From Planctomycetota bacterium (GTDB lineage Bacteria > Planctomycetota > Planctomycetia > Pirellulales > Pirellulaceae), in contig JAPLNJ010001220.1 in NCBI GenBank assembly GCA_026692885.1, positions 1 through 24,041 of the forward strand: a stretch of 24,041 nt of DNA, read 5' to 3'. A model generated the notes under the pieces. The model saw only the letters and a program-made list of their open reading frames with translations. It had not been told where the DNA came from and searched no databases. Made by a program: the position numbers and the translations under genes. Each line of letters begins with the position of its first letter. Positions within the stretch are counted from its first letter, which is position 1. Shown one piece after another: positions 1-7,312 of this stretch.

Positions 1-85
1 CTTTTGGGGAGAGCCGTGCTGGCCGGTTCATGCTGCCGAACGAGGGTGAAACGAGCAAGTTGGCTGCGCTGCTAAAAGAAAGAAA

Positions 86-103
86 GCGGTGTCGAGCCAC
101 CGC
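86..103. repeat. Short inverted repeat in an AT-richer patch
   Basis: GCGGTG (86-91) and CACCGC (98-103) form a 6-bp perfect stem around TCGAGC. Hairpins of this kind are common in planctomycete intergenic DNA. It lies in the non-coding start of the window, where I see no convincing gene before about position 630. Confidence 0.4.
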
Positions 104-174
104 ACTCCAAAGGCCCGCCCGTCGAGCGGCCATTCGGTGCCCACACCGGGTCGAACGATTACCGCGAAGCGATT

Positions 175-240
175 GCAGACCAAATCCCAGGGTGGCGCTC
201 CGCGGCTTCGCCGCTGCGCTGCCCCTGGGCTTTGGTCTGC
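175..240. repeat. 66-bp palindromic intergenic repeat (REP/MITE-like)
   Basis: Terminal arms GCAGACCAAA (175-184) and TTTGGTCTGC (231-240) are perfect inverted copies. Inside them CCCAGGG pairs with CCCTGGG, and a GC-rich core can fold further. The whole 66 bp is one long imperfect palindrome in a stretch without a gene. Its shape suits a non-autonomous REP/MITE-type element. No transposase is visible nearby. Confidence 0.7.
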
Positions 241-631
241 AACGCCTTCGGCGTAAGGTCACCAGGTGAAACGCCCAGCCCTCGGTGGTGGCGAATTGCC
301 GGGCCACGGCGTTCGGCGTAGGTCTCCCGACCTCGCCGAAGATCAGTACTTGCCGCCTCGGTCCATCGTCGGCCACCAGAAGATGGCCGTCGGGCGCGCA
401 ACAAATCGCGGCGGGCTCGGTGCGGGCGTCAAAGGCGACCTGTTGTGGCAGGCGTTTGCCCTGAAGTATTACCCAGCCACGAAACCGTCGCGTCCAGTGT
501 CGGCGATTTCGCCGCTGGTTCTGTCGCCCCCACCTGTCCAGGCGGTCCAAGTCGCCAAGGACCTTTCAAGAGGAACACTTCTGCGAAAGGCCGGTCTCGA
601 GCGACTGACGTTACGCCTGATGACGCCCCAC

Positions 632-883
632 GTCTGGATCCGTCGCGAGTTCGAGATCGGCTCAGAGCCGCTCGTGATGCCGCAACTGATCGCCCATCAT
701 GCCTTGGGGGCGGAGGTCTATATCAACGGCATCCTGGCGGCGAAATTGACCGGGTACACGATCGAGTATCAGGAGTACGAGATCCGACCTGAGGCCCGCG
801 AGTCGTTGAAGCCAGGCAGAAACCTACTGGCCGTCCACGCTTTCCATGACGGCAACCAGCAGCTCATCGACGTCGGCGTCGTT
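632..883 (+). pseudogene. Fragment of a secreted carbohydrate-active protein (sugar-binding-like domain)
   Basis: This lies in an open frame running from 266 to 1006 whose first ~120 residues look random. From the HVWIRREFE motif onward it resembles the jelly-roll sugar-binding-like domain found in planctomycete glycosidases and in glutaminase-A-like (DUF4964/DUF5127/DUF4965) proteins. Signs are a VWxRREFE strand, then EVYINGILAAKLTGYT, then LKPGRNLLAVHA and a closing IDVGVVD. Everything before and after the domain is missing: no signal peptide, no catalytic domain, and the tail after IDVGVVD is unrelated. I therefore call it a remnant of a much larger gene. The family assignment is from remembered motif patterns. 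Confidence 0.5.
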
Positions 884-1061
884 GACCCTGTGCCCCCGCA
901 CACCATCAAGTCGTCCGCTTCGGCTATTGACGTAAGTCATTTCGACCCAGAAGATAGGCGTAACCGAGACCGGTTAACTGTGCACATGGTCGAGGATCCG
1001 ATGTAAAGGCTCCCCTGGCTGACCCCGCGATCCGACCCGACCATTCACGTGGTGAGCGTCC

Positions 1062-1556
1062 ATGAAGCCTGACACGACTGCACGGCCCGAGACGGTGACA
1101 TCCTCTGGGAAACCGTTTCCCTGGCGGTGCCCCGAATGCGGTCAGAGAGAGGTTCGGCCAGCCACGGTCGCATACACGACTGAGATCCAGCACGACGGCC
1201 GGCTGTACACGGTACAGATCCCGGATTTGCGTGTGCCGCGCTGTGGCGTTTGCGGGGAACTGGTGTTCGACACCCGAGCCGACGAGCAAATCGCACAAGA
1301 ACTGCGGAGTCAGTTGGGTCTTCTGTCGGCCAGCCAAATTCGGGCCAACCGCGAAGAGTTGGGGCTAAGCCAGCGGCAGTTGGCCGAACGTCTGGGTGTG
1401 GCCGTCGAGACGATTTCCCGCTGGGAGACGGGAGCGCTGACGCAATCGCGAGCGATGGACCGCTACCTGCGAATCTACTTTGGCGTACCCGCTGTCCGCG
1501 TGGCCTTGGAAAGCAACGACGTGTTTCCGTCCCTGGGCCTCGAGGTCCGCAGTTGA
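1062..1556 (+). CDS. MqsA-like antitoxin: YgiT-type zinc finger plus XRE helix-turn-helix
   Basis: This 164-residue protein has an N-terminal zinc-ribbon with two CxxC pairs (CPEC near residue 24 and CGVC near residue 61). After it comes a helix-turn-helix around residues 95-135 (LGLSQRQLAERLGVAVETIS, then RWETG). This is the two-domain layout of MqsA/YgiT-type antitoxins, which bind DNA and usually a partner toxin. The start ATG at 1062 follows GGTGAG, a modest ribosome site. The stop codon overlaps a TTG in the next frame (1553), so the next small gene is probably translationally coupled. A toxin of the MqsR type is not visible; the coupled partner looks BrnT-like instead. It may act as autorepressor of the three-gene set 1062-2105. 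Confidence 0.75.
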   Translation: MKPDTTARPETVTSSGKPFPWRCPECGQREVRPATVAYTTEIQHDGRLYTVQIPDLRVPRCGVCGELVFDTRADEQIAQELRSQLGLLSASQIRANREELGLSQRQLAERLGVAVETISRWETGALTQSRAMDRYLRIYFGVPAVRVALESNDVFPSLGLEVRS

Positions 1557-1762
1557 CGGACGTTCCGGTGAAGACTGACGCCCGTCAGGTCGCGAAGCGA
1601 GCAGGGCGTAGTGGGCTGCTGTGGGAGGCGAAGAGTGATTCCAGTGGACGCCCCTGCCGTTTCGGCTACACACCCGCCGACGAGTACATCATCGTGATCT
1701 ACGAGCGGATTGACGACGACATGATCTATCCCGTCACCGCGTATCACGTGCCTGAGCCGTAG
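1553..1762 (+). CDS. Small BrnT-like protein, possibly a short or N-truncated toxin
   Basis: The open frame continues from upstream. The first plausible starts are TTG at 1553, overlapping the stop of the MqsA-like gene, and GTG at 1568, giving 69 or 64 residues. The second half (GYTPADEYIIVIYERIDD followed by YPVTAYHVPEP) has the pattern of the C-terminal strands of BrnT-type RNase toxins and related proteins: a GxT turn, a hydrophobic VVxY strand and a final VTAY strand. BrnT proteins are usually about 90 residues with an N-terminal HG-containing helix that is missing here. It is either a reduced toxin or a fragment. The next gene starts 10 bases after its stop, so the three genes look like one operon. 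Confidence 0.5.
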   Translation: MTDVPVKTDARQVAKRAGRSGLLWEAKSDSSGRPCRFGYTPADEYIIVIYERIDDDMIYPVTAYHVPEP

Positions 1763-1772
1763 GGGAACCAGC

Positions 1773-2105
1773 ATGACGGAGAAGAAAGGGCGCCGGGTGT
1801 TCCGGACGGGGAGGTTGTCACAGGCGGAGGCCGACCGGCTGAACGAAATCCGCCGCCAAGCGATGGAGGACTTCCCGCCTACCGCAGATCGTCCGCAACC
1901 GACCACGACCGGCATCGGGGCTCAGATTCGAGCGGCGCGCGAAGCCAAGGGGCTGACGTGGTACGCCGTGGCGAAGCTGGCTGGCATCCCCAATCCGTCC
2001 ACGATCCGCGACATGGAGTACGGTCGCGACGCCAAGCTCTCCAACATCGAAGCCGTCGCCGGCGCCTTGGGCCTGACGCTGGAACTCGTCGAGCAGACCA
2101 CCTGA
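1773..2105 (+). CDS. XRE-family helix-turn-helix protein (probable antitoxin/autoregulator)
   Basis: The 110-residue protein has a basic N-terminus (MTEKKGRRVFRTGRL). Its second half is an XRE helix-turn-helix at about residues 48-103 (IRAAREAKGLTWYAVAKLAG, then a recognition helix with STIRDMEYGRDAKLSNIEAV). ATG 1773 follows AGGGGA eight bases upstream. It lies directly behind the BrnT-like small gene, the usual place for a cognate DNA-binding antitoxin. With the MqsA-like gene upstream the small protein is flanked by two candidate antitoxins, which is unusual. DNA binding is well supported by sequence; the role in a toxin-antitoxin system is inferred. Confidence 0.7.
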   Translation: MTEKKGRRVFRTGRLSQAEADRLNEIRRQAMEDFPPTADRPQPTTTGIGAQIRAAREAKGLTWYAVAKLAGIPNPSTIRDMEYGRDAKLSNIEAVAGALGLTLELVEQTT

Positions 2106-2549
2106 CATTCCCTCGCCGAGGTCCCGGAGAAGCTTTTGGCGTCTTGAGCGTGCGCTGCCACCGCCCCTGTGGCATAGAAGTCACCGCGACCGGCCACCCA
2201 ACGGCCCATCCAATGGGCTTCCGCCCCAGCCACGCCTGCTGTGCGCTGGTGGTCGCCATGGCGTTCCGTCCACAGCACGTCTCGAACTCGATCATGCGTT
2301 GACCTCGGATCCGTCGCTTCAGGGCTGGCGCCTTTTGCCGAGTGTGCGACGCGACCTCCGCGTCAATCTCGGCCGCTTCGACCAGTCCCGCCGGGAATTC
2401 CAGCGCGCAGCATCGCCCACTCGCAAGGCCCGCGAACGCGAGTTGCTCCGGGTGCGCCGGTCGAGCACGCGCTGCCGAACGAACTGCGAGCGCTGATGCC
2501 GGATGGGAAACGCCTCAGACGTTGACGTGATGGCCAGCCGAGCATCCGG
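2106..2549. other. Gap without a recognisable gene
   Basis: The 444 bp between the XRE gene and the minus-strand hypothetical gene contain open frames on both strands, but none has a recognisable motif, a ribosome site or a conserved-looking composition. At 2537-2552 lies GCCGAGCATCCGGCTA, which recurs exactly at 6119-6134. Its 3' half includes the stop codon of the minus-strand gene. Confidence 0.5.
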
Positions 2550-3218
2550 CTAGGTTTTCGCATCATCTTCAGTTGGGAACTTCTCATCCTCGTACGTCTT
2601 GTATCCGGTCGGAATTCTGAGTAATTCTGATCGACGGACGATGCACCCCTTTACGGGTACAAGGCGGGGTGTCCCCCGGCCCTTTCCGGTCCAGCGAATT
2701 GCAAAGTGCGGACGGCGAACATGGGGGCTGGCTATCCAATCACGGCCAATCGTGTAGCCACGCATTCCGGTGCGTTTCCGCGCCCGCTCCACCGCGCGGT
2801 TGTATTGTTCAGGTGTTATTGCTTTCCCTCGGTCCTTTGCCAACAGGATCGGCTCGCAGAAGCGGGGATCATTCGACAGAAGTTGCGTGCCGACAGCAAT
2901 CGCCCAACAGTCATGAACCAGCTCGGGGCGCTCTAGCTCCTGCCCGGTCTGCATTATAGTGCGACCGCCGAATGTAGCGATGGACTCTTGAATGTTCATA
3001 CTGCCGATGAGCGGAGCACAAGAGATATGCGATGTATCTTTGGCATCAAGGTAGTCGATTATTACTATCGCTACGCTCGTGTCACGACCCAGAACCGCTT
3101 CACCTTCGTCGGAGCCGAGAAACGCCACGACGACGGAACGAACAGTGCACCCGTCACGGTGCAGTTCTTGACCTTTCACAAAGCAAATGCCTAGGGCGGC
3201 AGGCGACCGAAAAACCAT
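2550..3218 (-). CDS. Hypothetical protein, unknown function
   Basis: I do not recognise this family. The frame is open from 3329; I prefer the internal ATG near 3218 (MVFRSPAALGICFVKGQEL) because residues upstream of it look like antisense noise. That gives about 222 residues with a sound globular composition. The C-terminal part has a basic patch (RPHFAIRWTGKGRGTPRLVP) that resembles short basic segments in plasmid- or mobile-element-associated hypothetical proteins. An EQYNRAVERARKRTGMRGY helix precedes it. No signal peptide or membrane segment is seen and no strong ribosome site precedes the start. It is bounded by gaps without genes, and I infer it is an accessory gene. Confidence 0.45.
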   Translation of the reverse strand: MVFRSPAALGICFVKGQELHRDGCTVRSVVVAFLGSDEGEAVLGRDTSVAIVIIDYLDAKDTSHISCAPLIGSMNIQESIATFGGRTIMQTGQELERPELVHDCWAIAVGTQLLSNDPRFCEPILLAKDRGKAITPEQYNRAVERARKRTGMRGYTIGRDWIASPHVRRPHFAIRWTGKGRGTPRLVPVKGCIVRRSELLRIPTGYKTYEDEKFPTEDDAKT

Positions 3219-3329
3219 TTCCACGGCGTGACCCGCCGCCTGAGTTCGCCGCGGCATGCGGCGCTGTAGACTGGCGTGATGTTCGTGAAGGGCTCTCCAG
3301 CGAATCGAGGCACCATGTGGCCATCTCAC

Positions 3330-3819
3330 CCTTAGAAACCACCTACCGCCTTAATCACTCGTCGCCAGCGTTCCGGCACGCCGTGCCAGGTTTGCAGATG
3401 GGTTTCTTGCGGCGGTGGGCCGATATACCGACCGATCGGGAGTAAAGGACGCATGATCCCCCAATCGCAGTATCTTCAGTATTCGCTCCTGCCCCCTATC
3501 CTTCTGTCACTCACATGGTTGGCGACTCCCTCCTGCTAGATCTCAGCGGACGGGTGCCTCAAATCGGTCGTGGCCGCCTGCCCCTGCCACCAGCGCTCCG
3601 GAAAAATCGGCCCCGGCCATTGCACGTTGACGCAGACCTGGGGCTCTGGGCTGCCCGGTGACGTGGTCGCGGATTGTCCCGTGCAGCATCGGGCGACATC
3701 CCTCGATTTGGACTGTGGCGGCGAATGGTTTGGCGGAGTCGTCAGCAGGCCGGCAAAGTTCGAAATCCCTGCAACCGTCCTTGGCTGGCGGGAAGGCCCT
3801 CTAGACAAACTCGCGAGGT
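3330..3819. other. Gap without a recognisable gene
   Basis: I see no gene between the minus-strand hypothetical gene and the HigBA operator. The frame that later becomes higB is open from 3570, but its first 90 residues show no family motif and precede the operator palindrome, so I treat them as non-coding. Confidence 0.45.
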
Positions 3820-3837
3820 TATGCCACATTTGGCATA
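3820..3837. promoter_or_regulatory. Palindromic operator at the higBA start
   Basis: TATGCCA (3820-3826) and TGGCATA (3831-3837) are perfect 7-bp inverted arms around CATT, ending two bases before the higB ATG at 3840. A perfect palindrome at the head of a toxin-antitoxin pair is the expected binding site for the XRE antitoxin. There is no Shine-Dalgarno sequence between palindrome and ATG, so either the transcript is leaderless or initiation is weak. Confidence 0.65.
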
Positions 3838-3839
3838 CT

Positions 3840-4244
3840 ATGAGTAACGGCGAACAACCCAAACCACTGTTCTGGGTCGGGTCCAGCAGAAAGGACTTGA
3901 AGGGCTTCCCGCTGGAGGTTCGGCGAACGATGGGGTTCGCCCTCTTCCAGGCCCAGGCTGGGGGGAAGCATGTGGACGCCAAGCCTCTCAAGGGCTTCGG
4001 CGGTGCCGGCGTCCTGGAGGTCGTGGAGCACCATGAAGTCGATACCTTCCGGACGGTATACACGGTCAGGTTCGCCGGTGCCGTGTACGTGCTCCACGCC
4101 TTTCAGAAGAAATCGAAGAAGGGCGTGAAGACGCCGACGGCGGAATTGGACTTGATACGTAGTCGTCTCAAAGCTGCGGAGGAACACTATGGGGAATGGC
4201 ATGCAACGCGAGAAGATGAAGCGGGCAACGAGTCCGGTGCATGA
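3840..4244 (+). CDS. higB: HigB-like toxin (phage Gp49-like, RelE superfamily)
   Basis: The 134-residue protein carries the hallmarks of the phage-derived Gp49-like/HigB family of ribosome-dependent mRNA interferases. It opens with KPLFWVGSSRKDLKGFP, continues with AKPLKGFGGAGVLEVVEHH and closes the core with YTVRFAGAVYVLHAFQKKSK, whose basic tail is the usual end of the catalytic fold. I chose ATG 3840 because family members begin within a few residues of KPxFWVGSS, although the frame is open further upstream. It overlaps the antitoxin gene by 56 bases (4189-4244), a strong sign of coupled translation in the toxin-first order typical of HigBA. Confidence 0.85.
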   Translation: MSNGEQPKPLFWVGSSRKDLKGFPLEVRRTMGFALFQAQAGGKHVDAKPLKGFGGAGVLEVVEHHEVDTFRTVYTVRFAGAVYVLHAFQKKSKKGVKTPTAELDLIRSRLKAAEEHYGEWHATREDEAGNESGA

Positions 4245-4557
4245 TGTGGAGGCGAGTACCGGAAACGTGTTCGCCGATCTCGAGGTGCCGGATGCCGACG
4301 CGGCGCTGGCCAAAGCAGAATTGGCCCGGCGGAGCTGCGCCATCCTCGCTGCGCGGAAGCTGACCCAGGCACAGGCGGCGGCTATCCTCGGGATCGACCA
4401 GCCGAAAGTCTCCGCCCTGATCCGCGGAAAACTGGACGGATTTTCCACGGACCGGCTCTTCCGGTTCTTGAATGCCCTCGGCCAGGATGTGGAGATCGTG
4501 ATCCGACCACGACGACAGAAGAGTGGCTACGCATCGACTCGCGTGGTCAGCACTTGA
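4189..4557 (+). CDS. higA: HigA-like antitoxin (XRE, HTH_37 type)
   Basis: The 122-residue protein has a helix-turn-helix in the middle (about residues 62-95: KLTQAQAAAILGIDQPKVSA then LIRGKLDGFSTDRLFRFLNA) and ends with LGQDVEIVIRPR. This is the pattern of the XRE antitoxins that accompany Gp49-like toxins. It should bind HigB in the cytoplasm and repress the pair through the palindrome at 3820-3837. The start ATG 4189 lies inside the toxin gene; a second ATG at 4201 is also possible. The variable first 25 residues give no further guidance. Confidence 0.85.
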   Translation: MGNGMQREKMKRATSPVHDVEASTGNVFADLEVPDADAALAKAELARRSCAILAARKLTQAQAAAILGIDQPKVSALIRGKLDGFSTDRLFRFLNALGQDVEIVIRPRRQKSGYASTRVVST

Positions 4558-4714
4558 CGGGTCTTCGTTCTAGCCAAGCCCACCCGCGTCTCGAAGCCGG
4601 ACGAATCGAGTATGAGCAGGGGTGGCTCGTGGCTGTGATCAACCATGCCACGGCGGGCGACCCGACGATCAAACAGCCAACCCATCCAGGTGTCGAGCGC
4701 GTAGATTCACGGCG

Positions 4715-4965
4715 TCAGCCGCCCAGCAAGGGCGGCGGCGTCTTTCCGCCGGGCCGCGGCATGCTGTGGGCCAGCATCCAGCGACGCCAGATGTTCTGGG
4801 CGCGGAGCCAGTCGCCGCCCTGCCAGAATCGCAGGGCCATCAACGGGCTGCGGACTTCCTCGTCCGGCGAGAGTTTGAAGTGCGTCAACTCCCGGCCGGC
4901 CGTGATGTGGAGGCCATCTTGTTTGATACGGTGCAGGCCAAGTTGCTCATGTTCGGCTGAAACGG
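4715..4965 (-). pseudogene. Fragment of a GH36-type alpha-galactosidase (antisense remnant)
   Basis: The complement reads ITAGRELTHFKLSPDEEVRS, then PLMALRFWQGGDWLRAQNIW and RRWMLAHSMPRPGGKTPPP, followed by a stop at 4715. This matches the linker between the N-terminal beta-sandwich and the catalytic barrel in GH36/melibiase-like proteins: EEVRxPL, then a Q/W-rich strand, then AQNxWRRWMxxHNxPRPGGK. The catalytic barrel that should follow is absent and no start is recognisable upstream, so it is a dead fragment of about 80 codons. It abuts the head of a secreted gene on the other strand (4985), consistent with rearrangement of carbohydrate-degradation genes. Confidence 0.55.
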
Positions 4966-4984
4966 TAGCTCGGAGGGCATCACC

Positions 4985-5923
4985 ATGATCGATACGAGTC
5001 TGTTCTCATATCCGGCGCGGTTGTCACGCCGGGTCTGCCTGCGCCCGTGGATCAGGGCCTGGCTAGGGGTGTCGTGGCTGTGGTGTGTTTCAGTCGGCCA
5101 ACTCGAGGCCGCGAATCCCGTGCTTTGGCAATTGGGCCAAGCCGACGACTCCGCCGCGGAGTTCTCGGACTACCAGCCCGCCGCATCCGAGCCGCTCACG
5201 GTGCCCGCAGATTGGCAAACACGGATGACCTGGAACCTCGTGCCCAAGGGACTCCGGGCCAGCACGAACCAGGCATTGGAAATCCGTCAATAGCGAGACA
5301 GGCTGTAATGACTGGCACTCCGAAGAAAATGGTCCCCGCTTCGCCAGCTCCCAACCGCACGCCCAGGCGTTCGACCGAATCCTGCGTGCCCACCTGGCCG
5401 TGGTCGATCGCACCATGCAGCACGCGTCGGTCTTCGGCGACTTTGGTTTGCTCCAACCTCCGCCGAACTGGAACGATCCCGGTGTGCTGACGATTTATCC
5501 GGGCGTCAAGGGCGAGGATGCGCGACTGAAGACCTTTCGCCGTCTGGCGCTGGCCTACGCCACGCATGGGGCGCCGCTGCCCTACACGCATCTGAACGGT
5601 TCTGCGGTGGCGGATAAGAAGGTTTACTTCCGGGCGGTTGATACCGCGGCCCTGCCTACACAGCTTGGCAGTCAGGCGACGTCCAACAAGATCCTCCTCA
5701 ATTTCGTCAACTTCGAGAACTCGGCGGAGACCATGCACGTCCGCGTAACACTGCCCCAGCGAGGATCGTATGGGGCGACCGCTTTGGCCCGGGCGACACG
5801 TTTGCCGCGGCTCACAGCCTGGTCACGCTGGAAGCGTCCCCGACGGCCGAATTGACCGTCGCGCTGCCCGCGGGTGAGTCGGTGCAATACATCCTGACGC
5901 CACCGGGACCGGCCCCACCCTAG
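4985..5923 (+). pseudogene. Frameshifted remnant of a secreted protein (probable carbohydrate-active enzyme)
   Basis: ATG 4985 follows GGAGG and starts an export signal (hydrophobic WLGVSWLWCVSVGQ, cleavage near LEAAN), then NPVLWQLGQADDSAAEFSDY, an opening common in planctomycete polysaccharide lyases and glycosidases. That frame stops at 5293. The next frame is open without a start from about 5286 to 5855 with a natural-looking sequence (ASVFGDFGLLQPPPNWNDPG, NKILLNFVNFENSAETMHV). Near 5760 coding sense shifts back to the first frame, reading VWGDRFGPGDTFAAAHSLVT and LPAGESVQYILTPPGPAPP to TAG 5921-5923. Two frame changes, plus a length of only about 310 codons for such an enzyme, indicate a decayed gene that also lost internal sequence. 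A sequencing error could explain one shift but not the small size. Confidence 0.55.
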
Positions 5924-6062
5924 GCCGCCGCAAAGTTGGTATTGACCTAGGTTTTGGGGGTGGCGAAAACAAGGAGGAAGTGTTTCGTTGTCGAGGAGGT
6001 TTTCTGAATCGCGGAGCACCTTCCCAGCACAGTGCAATCGCAACGCCGCCTCGCCCTCAGCA

Positions 6063-6119
6063 CCTCCGTAAACAACATCGCCAGCAGACCTAAACCCCAA
6101 AAGCCCAACTTTGGCGCGG
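6063..6119. repeat. 57-bp direct repeat, copy 1
   Basis: The segment from CCTCCGTAAACAACATCG to TTTGGCGCGG recurs at 6307-6364 with about three differences, including one inserted C. The two copies flank the large hairpin at 6182-6249, so the set looks like the edges of an inserted or duplicated cassette. It is followed directly by the 16-bp motif GCCGAGCATCCGGCTA (6119-6134) also seen at 2537. Confidence 0.7.
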
Positions 6120-6181
6120 CCGAGCATCCGGCTATCTCCGGGATCCGACGGTTGTTTCACGCCTGGCAGACGGGGGGACTT

Positions 6182-6249
6182 GGACAGGAAGATGGGGGAC
6201 AGGAAAATGGATACTTGCTTTCATTTTCCTGTCCCCCATTTTCCTGTCC
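6182..6249. repeat. Long hairpin with internally duplicated arms (REP-like)
   Basis: Two 28-nt arms, 6182-6209 and 6222-6249, are inverted copies with one mismatch around a 12-nt loop. Each arm itself contains GGACAGGAA twice, so the structure is a nested double repeat. The motif GGGGACAGGAAAATG is typical of REP-like palindromes mobilised by REP-associated tyrosine transposases; no such transposase is in the window. Confidence 0.8.
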
Positions 6250-6451
6250 CCGAGTTCTCCAGCGTACGAAAGATCACGTGCTCGCGGGTCAGGTTGATCC
6301 AGCGGGCCTCCGTAAACAAAATCCCCAGCAGACCTAAACCCCCAAAAGCCCAACTTTGGCGCGGAATCATGTGCTCGACGTGGAACGTGGCCCCCTGGAG
6401 CGACTGGTGCATTTGGCAGTACTCGCACCGGCCAGCTGCCCGCTCAGCCAC
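6221..6451 (-). pseudogene. Truncated HNH endonuclease
   Basis: Read on the minus strand, the frame opens VAERAAGRCEYC, then QMHQSLQGATFHVEHMIPR. This is the N-terminal half of a standalone HNH nuclease: the CxxC zinc site and the H in EHMIPR belong to the fold. The second half (GGxxxxDNLxxACxxCNxxK) is missing; after MIPR the frame runs into the direct repeat (6307-6364) and the long hairpin, giving a chimeric tail of about 45 residues. The second CxxC and the final catalytic H/N region are absent, so nuclease activity is not expected. GTG 6449-6451 is a possible start, but no ribosome site is evident. Confidence 0.65.
6307..6364. repeat. 57/58-bp direct repeat, copy 2
   Basis: Second copy of the repeat at 6063-6119, one base longer. 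It lies inside the open frame of the truncated HNH gene at exactly the point where homology to HNH proteins ends, so it marks the breakpoint. Confidence 0.7.
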
Positions 6452-6453
6452 CC

Positions 6454-6792
6454 GTGACCCCGTTGACGGTAGTCCGAACCGACTTGAAAAAACTCCTCAC
6501 CCCCATCCGCCTGGTTGGCTACCGCGGCTATTTGCCGATCGAAACGCTTTCGGCGGCGGACCAAGCGTACGATCCGTTCGAAGTGGTGCCGAAGTTTCTA
6601 GCCGAGGTTCGGCAGGCGGTAGAAGCGACGGCGTCCATCGCGTCTCCGCCTGCACCGGAAGAACCCGCACCGGCGAGTTCGGCGACTACGAACCCCGCGA
6701 CTACAAACCCGCCCGATTCGCGGCCGCCGAGAAAACCGGCGAATAGGAGCAAGAGCAACCCGCGCAGTGGCCGCGAGATTTCGGCGGGATAG
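6454..6792 (+). pseudogene. C-terminal fragment of a xylose isomerase-like TIM-barrel protein
   Basis: The frame from about 6475 reads TDLKKLLTPIRLVGYRGYLP then IETLS and YDPFEVVPKFLAEVRQAV. This resembles the last strand and helix of planctomycete sugar-phosphate isomerase/epimerase proteins (xylose isomerase-like TIM barrel), where GYxGYLPIETL is the final barrel strand. The rest of the barrel is missing upstream, where the truncated HNH gene begins on the opposite strand. A low-complexity tail rich in A, P, T and S follows the barrel end and is not typical of the family. There is no proper start, so I treat it as a remnant. Confidence 0.55.
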
Positions 6793-7033
6793 GTCGGCCG
6801 AAAGCGACCGGCCAACGTTCCCGGCGACTTTGTTGCGGCGTTCCGAGCCTGCGGGCGAGGCGCTGAATGCGTTGAGTGAAGAGCACCGGACGATTCTGGT
6901 GCTGCGAGGTGTCGAGGGCTTCGATTACGACCAGATCGCCGAGATCCTGGAATTGAGTGCGGGCACGGTCCGCAGCCGGTTGCATCGGGCCCGAGTGCAA
7001 TTTCGCAACCAACTGGACCACCGTGCCGGCTAA
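6767..7033 (+). pseudogene. C-terminal fragment of an ECF sigma factor (region 4)
   Basis: The last 60 residues read ALNALSEEHRTILVLRGVEG, FDYDQIAEILELSAGTVRSR, LHRARVQFRNQL. This is sigma-70 region 4, the helix-turn-helix that reads the -35 element. Region 2, which binds the -10 element and core polymerase, is missing; the first 30 residues are unrelated. It overlaps the tail of the isomerase remnant (6767-6792). A lone region 4 is not a functional sigma factor. No anti-sigma gene is recognisable downstream. Confidence 0.7.
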
Positions 7034-7061
7034 ATCGGGAGACCTCACGTGCCGGACGAAC

Positions 7062-7250
7062 TTAGGCGTCGGAAATCCGACGGAACAGCGTCAGCAAGCT
7101 GACAGCAGAGCCTCGTTCCGGAATTTCTCCCACAAGCGGATCTAGATTCTCCTGCCCATTGTGGCCAAGGGTCAACTCGGAGACCAGTTCGCCGAACGCG
7201 TGGTTCGCATCACAGCGTTGCTTTCCGAGGGCGTCGCCCTGCCCGACCAC
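7062..7250 (-). CDS. Uncharacterised small minus-strand frame, possibly a remnant
   Basis: I do not recognise this. The minus-strand frame is open from just inside the end of the phosphatase gene (about 7336) to the stop at 7062, with a possible GTG start at 7250. The sequence (GELVSELTLGHNGQENLDPL, VGEIPERGSAVSLLTLFRRI) has a natural-looking composition. It follows the SpoIIE-type phosphatase on the same strand, where an anti-sigma kinase or STAS protein would often sit, but I see no motif of either. There is no ribosome site. The rest of 7034-7312 holds nothing else I can support. Confidence 0.25.
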   Translation of the reverse strand: MVGQGDALGKQRCDANHAFGELVSELTLGHNGQENLDPLVGEIPERGSAVSLLTLFRRISDA

Positions 7251-7312
7251 GCCACCGAGTTCTCGGATCCGTTGTCCGGCGCGTACGCGGATCTCGCTTC
7301 GCCCCGCCGGGA

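Noticed and set aside
3570..3839. 90-residue extension of HigB upstream
   Set aside because: It would place the operator palindrome inside the gene and has no family motif; HigB proteins start near KPLFWVGSS.
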